Source: a virus. Taken from it: DNA of 35,839 nt. Positions 28,815-35,702 of this stretch are shown here, piece by piece. The stretch's first letter is position 1. Each line of letters begins with the position of its first letter. The stretch covers positions 1 through 35,839 of IMG/VR virus record IMGVR_UViG_3300025570_000048. One strand, given 5' to 3'. Made by a program: the position numbers and the translations under genes. The notes under the pieces are model-generated. The model saw only the letters and a list, made by a program, of their open reading frames with translations. It did not search any database and was not told where the DNA came from.

Positions 28815-29804
28815 TGCGCAGAAATTGATTTGCCGACAAAACCTCTTGATGATATTAATGATGAATCCGGTGAAATAGCATTGTGTACGTTATCAGCAAT
28901 TAATTGGGGTAACATTAGTGATCCTTCTGAGTTCGAAGAGATATGTGACTTGTCAGTTCGGGCTTTAGATTCATTACTTGATTATCAAGATTATCCAGTT
29001 AAAGCAGCATACATTGCAACTATGGGTCGTCGTCCACTTGGTGTTGGTATTAATAACTTAGCGTATTGGCTTGCTAAAAACGGTTATACTTATCAAGGCA
29101 TTACTGAAGAAGGATTGTCACATTTACATGAATGGCTTGAAGCATGGTCTTACTATTTGATTAAATCTTCTATCAATCTTGCTAAAGAAAAAGGGGCGTG
29201 TGAATGGTCACGTGAAACTAAGTATTCACAAGGTTTATTTCCAATTGACACTTATAAGAAAGATGTTGATTCATTAGTTGGTAATAACTTAAAAATGGAT
29301 TGGGCTGCATTACGTAATGAAGTTAATGAACATGGGATTCGTAATAGCACTCTTATGGCTATCATGCCTTCTGAAACTTCATCTCAAGTAATTAACTCGA
29401 CGAACGGTATTGAAGCGCCAAGAGCCTTAGTTTCAATCAAACAATCAAAAGATGGTATATTGGCACAAGTTGTTCCTGAGATCCGTAAGTTAAAGAATAA
29501 ATACGATTTATTATGGGATCAGAAATCGCCTGAAGGTTATTTAAAAATATGTGCGGTCATTCAGAAGTTTGTTGACCAAGGCATAAGTGTTAATACATCG
29601 TATAACCCTAAGCACTACGAAGATGGCAAAATGCCTTTAAAAACTCTGATTCGTGACTTATTAACTTTTTATAAATATGGAGGCAAACAGCTATATTATT
29701 TTAATACTTATGATGGTGCTGGCGAATTAACATACGAAGAAGCCAATGATAATCCTGTCAGTGAAGAATTGGATGAAGATGATTGCCCGAGTTGCAAATT
29801 GTGA
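28713..29804 (+). CDS. nrdA: C-half of split intein fused to ribonucleotide reductase class Ia large subunit, C-terminal part
   Basis: 363 residues, with AAGGAAG Shine-Dalgarno 7 bases upstream. Residues 1-34 are the C-intein: NVYDITVPETSNFFANG (block F) and ILIHN (block G, ending His33-Asn34). The C-extein begins with Cys35, both the +1 splicing nucleophile and the NrdA thiyl-radical Cys of the LCxEI motif (here CAEIDLPTKP). It continues with EIALCTLSAINW (second redox Cys), NSTLMAIMPSETSSQ, and the C-terminal redox pair CPSC. Trans-splicing with the 26292 product would give a 766-residue NrdA, close to the E. coli length of 761. Confidence 0.92.
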   Translation: MGIKIRTLDYTENVYDITVPETSNFFANGILIHNCAEIDLPTKPLDDINDESGEIALCTLSAINWGNISDPSEFEEICDLSVRALDSLLDYQDYPVKAAYIATMGRRPLGVGINNLAYWLAKNGYTYQGITEEGLSHLHEWLEAWSYYLIKSSINLAKEKGACEWSRETKYSQGLFPIDTYKKDVDSLVGNNLKMDWAALRNEVNEHGIRNSTLMAIMPSETSSQVINSTNGIEAPRALVSIKQSKDGILAQVVPEIRKLKNKYDLLWDQKSPEGYLKICAVIQKFVDQGISVNTSYNPKHYEDGKMPLKTLIRDLLTFYKYGGKQLYYFNTYDGAGELTYEEANDNPVSEELDEDDCPSCKL

Positions 29805-30250
29805 AAAAAGCAATGTACGTATCAAGAAAGGTATTAAACAGCGAAGATATTATAGCTTGGGCGGAGGCCCAGGCGTTTCCGCAAATAGTATCAGCAAAAG
29901 ACATGCATGTCACTTTAGCATTTTCAAGAGAACCGGTTGATTTCAATGAAGTCGTTAATAGAAACGACAAGATAACAATCAATGGCGGAGAACGTGAAGT
30001 AAAACATTTAGGCCCAGACGCCGCAGTTATAAAATTCTCATCAAAAGTATTATCTAAAAGATGGAAAGAGTTATGTAATATAGGTTGTTCGTGGGACTAT
30101 GATGGTTACCAACCGCATATAACAATCACGTACGATGGTTCAAAAATAAATGTTAAAGACATGACTCCATACAAAGGCCCAATTATTTTGGGTCCAGAAA
30201 TAGTTTCCGAATTAGATGCGGAATGGATAGATAAGGTAAAAGAAAAATAA
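29801..30250 (+). CDS. acb1: 2H phosphodiesterase, Acb1-like (predicted anti-CBASS)
   Basis: 149 residues from GTG 29801, which overlaps the nrdA stop (GTGA); ATG 29813 is an alternative. Two H-x-T motifs of the 2H (LigT) fold: MHVTLAF (His36, Thr38) and PHITITY (His106, Thr108), 70 residues apart. The surrounding segments (AKDMHVTLAFSR, HLGPDAAVIKFSS, GCSWDYDGYQPHITITYDG, PYKGPIILGPEIVSELD) and length match, as I remember it, the T4 57B/Acb1 family, which cleaves cyclic oligonucleotides to silence CBASS. A tRNA-processing 2'-5' ligase-like activity is the alternative. It sits between nrdA and nrdB, an unexpected position for a defence inhibitor. Confidence 0.7.
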   Translation: MKKAMYVSRKVLNSEDIIAWAEAQAFPQIVSAKDMHVTLAFSREPVDFNEVVNRNDKITINGGEREVKHLGPDAAVIKFSSKVLSKRWKELCNIGCSWDYDGYQPHITITYDGSKINVKDMTPYKGPIILGPEIVSELDAEWIDKVKEK

Positions 30251-31344
30251 TGTTTAAATCTTTTGATGTAAATACAAATGATAGTATCACCAAGAATATG
30301 TTCTTTGACGAGCCGGTCGCAATTGCACGATACGATATACAAAAGTATCGCACACTTGAGTCCTTTACAGAATCACAATTAGGATTCTTTTGGATGCCTG
30401 AAGAAATCGACGTATCGAAAGATGCTAAAGACTTTAAAGCATTATCCAACCATGAGCAGCATATCTTTACTAGTAACTTAAAACGACAAATTGTATTAGA
30501 CTCAGTTCAAGGCAGATGTCCTTCAGCAGTGTTTGGCCCTTTGGCATCTTTACCTGAATTAGAAAATTGGATAACTACTTGGGTATTTAGCGAACAAATT
30601 CATAGCCGTTCATACACACATATTATACGTAACATATATTCTAATCCGTCTGAGGTATTTGATGGTATTACTGATATAAAGGAAATCACTGATTGTGCTG
30701 AGTCAATTTCAAGGCACTATGATAATCTTGCACGCCATAACGAACAGGCTGCGGTTGATAGTTCATTGTTTGGAACGTATGAACATAAGAAGCTATTATG
30801 GTTAGCACTACAGGCAACCAATTCTCTTGAAGGTTTACGTTTCTATGTTTCGTTTGCGTGTTCATGGGCATTTGCTGAAACCAAAAAGTCAATGGAAGGT
30901 AACGCTAAAATCATAAAGTTGATTTGTCGAGATGAGAATCTTCACCTTGCTTCAACGGTATTCATGATTAAGAGTTTGCCGCGTGAAGATGAAGACTTCG
31001 CAAAGATTCGCGATGAGTGTCATGACCAATGTGTTGAGATATACGAACAGACTGCAGAACAAGAAAAAGAATGGGCAAAGTACCTTTTTAAAGATGGCTC
31101 AATGGTTGGTCTTAACGAGTCAATGTTATGCGCTTATATAGAATGGTTAGCACATCGCCGAATGAAATCCGTAGGTCTAACTACTAAATACCCTGGTGGA
31201 TCTGATCCTTTGCCTTGGACTAAAAAATGGATAGCAGGTGGTAATGTACAAGTTGCACCTCAAGAAACTGAAATATCTAGTTATACCACTGGCGGTATAA
31301 GTAAAGATGTTAACGAAGAAGAATTTACGGGATTTCAACTATGA
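30250..31344 (+). CDS. nrdB: Ribonucleotide reductase class Ia small subunit
   Basis: 364 residues. The di-iron site is complete: Asp84 (VLDSVQGR), Glu115 and His118 (SEQIHSRSYTHI), Glu194 (SLEGLRFYV), Glu229 and His232 (RDENLHL). The radical Tyr122 is in RSYTHI. It supplies the tyrosyl radical to NrdA. The C-terminal EEFTGFQL is the usual NrdA-docking tail. The start overlaps the stop of the Acb1-like gene (TAATG) and the stop overlaps glutaredoxin (ATGA), so acb1-nrdB-grx are translated as one unit. Confidence 0.96.
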   Translation: MFKSFDVNTNDSITKNMFFDEPVAIARYDIQKYRTLESFTESQLGFFWMPEEIDVSKDAKDFKALSNHEQHIFTSNLKRQIVLDSVQGRCPSAVFGPLASLPELENWITTWVFSEQIHSRSYTHIIRNIYSNPSEVFDGITDIKEITDCAESISRHYDNLARHNEQAAVDSSLFGTYEHKKLLWLALQATNSLEGLRFYVSFACSWAFAETKKSMEGNAKIIKLICRDENLHLASTVFMIKSLPREDEDFAKIRDECHDQCVEIYEQTAEQEKEWAKYLFKDGSMVGLNESMLCAYIEWLAHRRMKSVGLTTKYPGGSDPLPWTKKWIAGGNVQVAPQETEISSYTTGGISKDVNEEEFTGFQL

Positions 31345-31574
31345 AAAAAGACAATGTAGTATGGTCAAAACCTAATTGTACTTTTTGCGTAAAAGCAAAA
31401 GATTTATTAGATCAGAACAATATTGAATATAGCGAGAATGAAATCGGCAATGGTTTTACGAAAGAACAATTACTTGAAGTTGTTCCGACTGCTCGCTCAG
31501 TGCCACAGATATTCCTTGATGGGAAACATGTCGGCGGGTTTGATAGTCTCGAATCAATTTTAAAAGGGGAATAA
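31341..31574 (+). CDS. nrdC: Glutaredoxin
   Basis: 77 residues. Thioredoxin fold with the active site C-T-F-C (Cys13, Cys16), the cis-Pro in SVPQIFLDGKHVGG and the GSH-binding GGFDSL. It provides electrons for ribonucleotide reductase, to which it is coupled by the four-base overlap. Confidence 0.92.
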   Translation: MKKDNVVWSKPNCTFCVKAKDLLDQNNIEYSENEIGNGFTKEQLLEVVPTARSVPQIFLDGKHVGGFDSLESILKGE

Positions 31575-31575
31575 G

Positions 31576-31710
31576 ATGACACAACATGAATGTAGTAATT
31601 GTGCGGCAAGTTTCACACTTGAAGCAACGGATCAGGAAACAGCTGAGTTAAATATATCGTACTGCCCATATTGTGGTACTGAAATAATTGAGGAACTTGA
31701 CTTCTCTTAA
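31576..31710 (+). CDS. Small zinc-ribbon protein
   Basis: 44 residues. Two C-x-x-C knuckles, ECSNC near the start and YCPYCG at about 31-36, form a rubredoxin-like zinc ribbon. It begins one base after the glutaredoxin stop, preceded by AAAGGGGAA, a strong Shine-Dalgarno. It is probably part of the reductase operon; role unknown. Confidence 0.75.
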   Translation: MTQHECSNCAASFTLEATDQETAELNISYCPYCGTEIIEELDFS

Positions 31711-31714
31711 TAAA

Positions 31715-31742
31715 TATTCCATTAGAACTCAATAATGGAATA
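31715..31742 (+). promoter_or_regulatory. Hairpin covering the ribosome-binding site of the next gene
   Basis: TATTCCATTA (31715-31724) pairs perfectly with TAATGGAATA (31733-31742) around an 8-base loop. The right arm contains the GGA that serves the ATG at 31747. AATAAATA (31709-31716), one base off a late promoter, overlaps the left arm. Confidence 0.65.
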
Positions 31743-31746
31743 GAAT

Positions 31747-32181
31747 ATGTGGTATTATAAAGGCGAGGAGTTTACGAGCGAAGACATTGGTGATTACATT
31801 GGCATGGTATATTGCATAACTGATTTATCAAACGGTATGAAATATATTGGAAAGAAAGGCTTGATGTCAGTTCGTAGGCTACCTCCTTTAAAAGGGCAAA
31901 AGCGTAAACGTAAAAAGATCGTAGAGACTGATTGGAAAAAGTATTATGGTTCGTCAGAGCAAGTTAAGCTGTTAGTTGAAGAAAAAGGTCCAGAGAACTT
32001 TAAAAGAGAAATTCTATATCTCTGTACAATGAAAGGTGAAATGACTTACCTAGAAGCTAAGGAGCAATTTGCCCGTGATGTATTACTAAAGCCTGACGAG
32101 TACTACAATAAATTTATAGGAACACGCATACACGCAAAACATGTTGCGGTATTAATGAATAAAGTTGTTGACATCAACTAA
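31747..32181 (+). CDS. GIY-YIG family protein (Seg-like)
   Basis: 144 residues. Domain start YIGMVYCITDLSNGMKYIGKKG carries the two strands of the GIY-YIG fold. A Lys/Arg-rich insertion (KGQKRKRKKIVETDWKKYYGSS) follows, then FKREILYLC and MTYLEAKEQ with the likely catalytic Glu. Similar proteins are widespread in T4-like phages as free-standing Seg-type endonucleases or as conserved proteins of unknown action. It is preceded by an RBS-covering hairpin, as for the nrdA endonuclease. Confidence 0.75.
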   Translation: MWYYKGEEFTSEDIGDYIGMVYCITDLSNGMKYIGKKGLMSVRRLPPLKGQKRKRKKIVETDWKKYYGSSEQVKLLVEEKGPENFKREILYLCTMKGEMTYLEAKEQFARDVLLKPDEYYNKFIGTRIHAKHVAVLMNKVVDIN

Positions 32182-32196
32182 TAAATGTTATATAAT
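32168..32196 (+). promoter_or_regulatory. Sigma-70-type promoter before RNase H
   Basis: TTGACA at 32168-32173, 17 bp, TATAAT at 32191-32196 followed by AG. The -35 box lies in the end of the GIY-YIG gene. AAGGA Shine-Dalgarno before ATG 32232. Confidence 0.88.
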
Positions 32197-32231
32197 AGTT
32201 CTATAAATTAATAATGAGATAAGGAACGAGA

Positions 32232-33092
32232 ATGATAATAGTTGATTTTAACGGTTTGGTAATTCCGGCGCTAACTGCGCAAAAAGGTGCTGACCTTGGT
32301 GATGAAGATTTTGTTCGTCATGTCATATTAAACTCTTTACGCATGTACAATAAAAAGTATCGAGAAAAGTACGGCCAAATGGTTATTGCTTGTGATGCAG
32401 GCGACGTATGGCGTAAAGATTACTTCCCCGAATACAAATGGTCACGTAAAGCTAATCGTGATAAAGATAGTAAAATAGATTGGAAAGCGGTATTTGGTAT
32501 TGTCACTAAGATACGCGAAGAAATCGTTGCTAACTTTCATTATAAAGTTGTATTGGTTCCTCGTACTGAAGCAGATGATATCATTGGCGTATTAGTTGAA
32601 ACCACTCAAGAGTTTGGTAATTGCGAAGAAGTTATGATCGTATCATCTGATAAGGATTTTGCTCAACTTCAAAAGTATTCTAATGTACATCAGTTTTCAC
32701 CGATTACTAAAAAGGTAATTAAAGAGCCTCATCCTAAAACGTTTTTGTTTGAGCATTGCTTTAAAGGTGATAGTTCAGATGGTGTACCAAACATATTATC
32801 AGCTGATGATTGCTTTAAAGAAGGCGTTCGACAAACAGCTTTGTCTGCAAAGCGTAAAGCTGTGTTCCATGCAAATATAGATAAACTGGAATCGGTTATG
32901 ACTGAAAGCGAATATAAAAACTTCATTCGTAATAAAAAGATGATTGACTTGGGTGACTTACCTGAAGAAATTGTTGAGTCGATTCTAAACGTATACGCAA
33001 ATGTTAAGACTTCATCAAAATTAAAAATAATGAATTATCTTATTAAAAACCGTTGCCGCAATTTACTTGAATGTGTAGGAGATTTCCACTAA
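32232..33092 (+). CDS. rnh: T4-type RNase H (5'-3' exonuclease/flap nuclease family)
   Basis: 286 residues, against 305 in T4. The acidic residues of the FEN-1 fold are present: Asp5 (MIIVDFNG), Asp55 (VIACDAGD), the Glu113-Ala-Asp-Asp116 cluster (RTEADDIIG), and Asp140/Asp142 (SSDKDF). Then a GDSSDGVPNIL segment resembles the helix-hairpin-helix site that binds duplex DNA. It removes RNA primers and flaps from lagging-strand fragments. The stop overlaps the next gene's start by one base. Confidence 0.88.
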   Translation: MIIVDFNGLVIPALTAQKGADLGDEDFVRHVILNSLRMYNKKYREKYGQMVIACDAGDVWRKDYFPEYKWSRKANRDKDSKIDWKAVFGIVTKIREEIVANFHYKVVLVPRTEADDIIGVLVETTQEFGNCEEVMIVSSDKDFAQLQKYSNVHQFSPITKKVIKEPHPKTFLFEHCFKGDSSDGVPNILSADDCFKEGVRQTALSAKRKAVFHANIDKLESVMTESEYKNFIRNKKMIDLGDLPEEIVESILNVYANVKTSSKLKIMNYLIKNRCRNLLECVGDFH

Positions 33093-33544
33093 TGACTGAT
33101 AAGTTAGATATTAAATATGTTTATAGCGTGCTTGGCGCTGTTCAGCACGCAAAAAGCAAAAAAGAAAAGGTAGAGTTATTACAAAAGTATAACTCACAAG
33201 GTTTACGAGATGTACTTTATTGTCAATATTCAAATACCATAGAGTTTGCATTACCTGAAGGTTCACCACCTTATACACCATACGACGTTATTAAAAATAT
33301 ACCAAAGCAACTTAGTAAAATTGGCCCTAAGATAATGAAGTTTTTAATTAAGAATGGGCCTGGTGACAAATGGTTGCCGGTAAAACGTGAACGCAAGTTC
33401 TTAGACTTGATTGAAACTATTCATCCTAGAGATGCTGAAATCGTCATTGCTGCTAAAGATAAAAAACTTAAGGAAATGTTTCCAACTATTACAAAGAATG
33501 TGGTTTTGACGGCTTTCCCAAACTTATTGGGAAACGTGCCCTAA
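33092..33544 (+). CDS. DUF6433-like conserved T4-like phage protein
   Basis: 150 residues. I place the start at ATG 33092, overlapping the RNase H stop (TAATG), giving MTDKLDIKYVYSV; the open frame extends 7 codons upstream only within rnh. The pattern AKSKKEKVELLQKYNSQGLRDVL, then EFALPEGSPPYTPYD, resembles a family of T4-like phages known as DUF6433, from memory. All-helical, basic, without known function. The place after rnh is where T4 encodes the gp59 helicase loader, but I see no gp59 likeness. Confidence 0.65.
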   Translation: MTDKLDIKYVYSVLGAVQHAKSKKEKVELLQKYNSQGLRDVLYCQYSNTIEFALPEGSPPYTPYDVIKNIPKQLSKIGPKIMKFLIKNGPGDKWLPVKRERKFLDLIETIHPRDAEIVIAAKDKKLKEMFPTITKNVVLTAFPNLLGNVP

Positions 33545-33578
33545 TAACTAAAGGTTATACTATATTACAAAAGGTTAT

Positions 33579-33607
33579 TGTACATCTGACAGGTATATTG
33601 ATATAAT
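33579..33607 (+). promoter_or_regulatory. Sigma-70-type promoter
   Basis: TGTACA at 33579-33584 (or TTGTAC one base earlier), 17 bp, TATAAT at 33602-33607. Its leader (AGATCTACAAATTGAGTTAA) is identical to those of the promoters at 12579 and 13459. Confidence 0.75.
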
Positions 33608-33637
33608 AGATCTACAAATTGAGTTAAGGAATATATT

Positions 33638-34204
33638 ATGAATTTGTTTGTTTTATCCGATTGTCCGTTCGAGGCTGCAAAGTCTCATTGTGATGTGCAC
33701 GTTAATAAAATGATCATCGAGACTGCGCAAATGCTATCTACTGCGCACCGTCTCCTTGATGGTAAAATGTTTATTGAGTTAAGTAAAGGTGGTAGCCGTT
33801 TAAAGAAATGGGACCACCCCACTTTGCATTCTCTTCTATATAAGTCCACTCATTACAACCACCCATCAGCAGTATGGATTCGCGAAACTTCAAATAATTA
33901 CAACTGGGCATATAACTTGTTTAAAGGTTTGTGTAATGAATATACTGCTCGACGTGGTAAGGTTCATGCAACTGAAAAACTTTTAGACTTGGCTCTAATA
34001 CAGCAACCCGTTAATATCAAATCAGGTTCTCAAACTACATTTGCGATTTGCATTGCCGATGAATACGAACTTGCTGATATTAAAGATCCCATTGAGGCGT
34101 ATCGTCGTTATTACATTAAGAAAAACAACGAGCAGTTTAACATGGGTTGGATTGCGAATAAGCCTGAATGGTTTACTACTGGTGAATACGGAGTTGTTTT
34201 ATAA
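33638..34204 (+). CDS. Phage protein of the pyrimidine-dimer-glycosylase-like family
   Basis: 188 residues. Distinctive conserved segments: DVHVNKMIIETAQMLSTAHR, YKSTHYNHPSAVWIRET, NYNWAYNLFKGLCNEYTARRGKVH and DPIEAYRRYYI. This His- and aromatic-rich pattern belongs to a phage family that I recall being annotated as pyrimidine dimer DNA glycosylase or as hypothetical. The likeness to T4 DenV itself is slight, so a DNA-repair role is tentative. It has its own promoter, and the stop overlaps the next start (TAATG). Confidence 0.65.
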   Translation: MNLFVLSDCPFEAAKSHCDVHVNKMIIETAQMLSTAHRLLDGKMFIELSKGGSRLKKWDHPTLHSLLYKSTHYNHPSAVWIRETSNNYNWAYNLFKGLCNEYTARRGKVHATEKLLDLALIQQPVNIKSGSQTTFAICIADEYELADIKDPIEAYRRYYIKKNNEQFNMGWIANKPEWFTTGEYGVVL

Positions 34205-34416
34205 TGTATACTATTGAAAAAGAAATCACTCAATGGCCAGAAGGTCAAGACTTCAATCATTCGTATTTGTTTGATGACCGCAAACGTTGTGTTGGATATA
34301 TACCTAAAGGTACTGAAGTAATTAAGATGTTTGCGAAACCAAGCTTAAAGTTTTCGCGTTCGTATCGTAAATTTAAAAAGGTAGGTACATACGATGAATC
34401 AAGAAATGCTGCTTAA
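34204..34416 (+). CDS. Small basic protein of unknown function
   Basis: 70 residues, strand-rich then basic (KPSLKFSRSYRKFKKVG). No family recognised. The start overlaps the previous stop, and its last 23 bases overlap the following small membrane-protein gene in another frame. Confidence 0.65.
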   Translation: MYTIEKEITQWPEGQDFNHSYLFDDRKRCVGYIPKGTEVIKMFAKPSLKFSRSYRKFKKVGTYDESRNAA

Positions 34417-34567
34417 AGTTTTAAGTATAATTGTTATAATAGGTTATCTAACAGGTTTAGTCCTAGTGCTACATTCTACACTTGGCTCACCTGTTGCGGT
34501 GATGTTAGTCATTTGCTATTTAGTTTTTGTTTACAAAATATTTAAGGAGCCAAAACGTGAAAATTAG
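34394..34567 (+). CDS. Small two-span membrane protein
   Basis: 57 residues with two hydrophobic segments (about 7-27, VLSIIVIIGYLTGLVLVL, and about 33-50, VAVMLVICYLVFVYKIF) and a short charged C-terminus. It overlaps the preceding gene by 23 bases and the following GTG start by 11. The overlaps are typical of this genome and the hydrophobic pattern argues for a real gene. Function unknown. Confidence 0.6.
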   Translation: MNQEMLLKVLSIIVIIGYLTGLVLVLHSTLGSPVAVMLVICYLVFVYKIFKEPKREN

Positions 34568-35324
34568 TTATTACTCTGATCTTCATTTGGAATTTGATTA
34601 CCATAAATGGGATCACATATTCAATGACGGTGCTGACGTAATGGTTCTTGCAGGCGATATTGGTGTTAAGAATCGACAGGTCGAGTGGATTTTAGCTCAG
34701 CCGCATAAACATATCATTTATGTGCCGGGAAACCACGAATACTATCAGTCTTCAATCGAAAGTGTTAATCGTAAACTCGACAATGCATTTCGGGGCACTA
34801 ATGTACACTTTTTGCCCGAAGGCGAACATGTAATCATTGACGGCGTGCTATTTGTTGGTGCAACAATGTGGACTGATTATTATCTGCATGGTGGTGCTAC
34901 TATGCCTCACTCCCAATATAAAGCACAGACTTCTATGAATGATTATAAACATATTCGTACTGAGCCTGACTATCGAAAAATATCACCAAGATACACGTCT
35001 GAGTTATTTGCAAAGCACACTAAAAAGATTGCGGCTGCTTTACAGTCCGAAGAATATAACAAAAGCGTGGTGGTGTCACACCATGCGCCATCCGAGATGT
35101 CAATACATGAAGACTATAAAGGACAATTATTATCGCCTGCTTACGCATCCAACCTTGAATCATTTATGGGCGAGCATAAACCTGATATTTGGATTCATGG
35201 GCATGTTCATAACAGTTTCGATTATAACATTTATAATACTCGTGTTCTCTGCAACCCACGCGGTTATGTCGCGGCTGGCGAACCTAATCTTGATTTTGCA
35301 CACACGTCGGTGATTGAAATATGA
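34557..35324 (+). CDS. Metallophosphoesterase (calcineurin-like)
   Basis: 255 residues from GTG 34557, chosen because AAGGAG at 34544-34549 lies 7 bases upstream and the family motif begins at once (KISYYSDLHLEF). Metal-binding motifs in order: SDLH (Asp8, His10), VLAGDIG, VPGNHEYY, VVSHHAPS and IHGHVHNS. All five blocks of the two-metal calcineurin-like phosphoesterase fold are intact. Phage members may act on nucleic acids, cyclic nucleotides or phosphoproteins; the substrate here is unknown. It overlaps both the small membrane gene and the next gene (ATGA). Confidence 0.88.
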   Translation: MKISYYSDLHLEFDYHKWDHIFNDGADVMVLAGDIGVKNRQVEWILAQPHKHIIYVPGNHEYYQSSIESVNRKLDNAFRGTNVHFLPEGEHVIIDGVLFVGATMWTDYYLHGGATMPHSQYKAQTSMNDYKHIRTEPDYRKISPRYTSELFAKHTKKIAAALQSEEYNKSVVVSHHAPSEMSIHEDYKGQLLSPAYASNLESFMGEHKPDIWIHGHVHNSFDYNIYNTRVLCNPRGYVAAGEPNLDFAHTSVIEI

Positions 35325-35701
35325 GTCAAGCTACTTATGATAACAAATCATCCATGCTTCGTGAATATTGGATTGACCGCAAGCTAGTATTGGATATTGC
35401 AAAGGAAGACCTTAGTCGCCCACTTCCTGAAAATTTCATCGATGCCAATGAATGGGAAGATGGCAAAATAACTGGAAACAAAATTGCTATACTTGGCTAT
35501 GACTGGTGCCAATGCTGTGATGAGGTACATTTTATAACTCAGCAAATTGAAGAAAATCCATTAATGGATGATTTGCCTTTAAGCGTTAGTGAATGTAATG
35601 GGTGTGGGTCAATGTTTGAAAGACCTGAAGACACCGAATTAAATAATGCTATGGGCACTTGGTATTATTCAACGCCAGAAGGGTATTACTCAATTGACTG
35701 A
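35321..35701 (+). CDS. Protein with two C-x-x-C pairs, probably zinc-binding
   Basis: 126 residues. The N-terminal half is helical and acidic. The C-terminal half holds WCQCCDEVHF and ECNGCGSMF, about 34 residues apart, suggesting one zinc ribbon. The end is rich in Tyr (WYYSTPEGYYSID). The start overlaps the metallophosphoesterase stop (ATGA). Unknown function. Confidence 0.7.
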   Translation: MSQATYDNKSSMLREYWIDRKLVLDIAKEDLSRPLPENFIDANEWEDGKITGNKIAILGYDWCQCCDEVHFITQQIEENPLMDDLPLSVSECNGCGSMFERPEDTELNNAMGTWYYSTPEGYYSID

Positions 35702-35702
35702 C

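Noticed and set aside
29670-29677. TATAAATA inside the C-terminal part of nrdA as a late promoter
   Set aside because: It is an exact match but lies in coding sequence 130 bases before the Acb1-like gene, and a single AT-rich octamer in such a genome can occur by chance; not called without transcript data.
26292-29804. nrdA as a pseudogene broken by a stop codon, or interrupted by a group I intron
   Set aside because: The break coincides with intein blocks A/B on one side and F/G on the other, with intact Cys, T-x-x-H, His-Asn and Cys+1 residues; the stop and new start belong to a split intein, and reading frames would not be needed in an intron.
34413-34440. TTAAAG-16-TATAAT before the metallophosphoesterase
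   Set aside because: The -35 match is poor and the stretch codes for a small membrane protein; the gene is already coupled to its neighbours.
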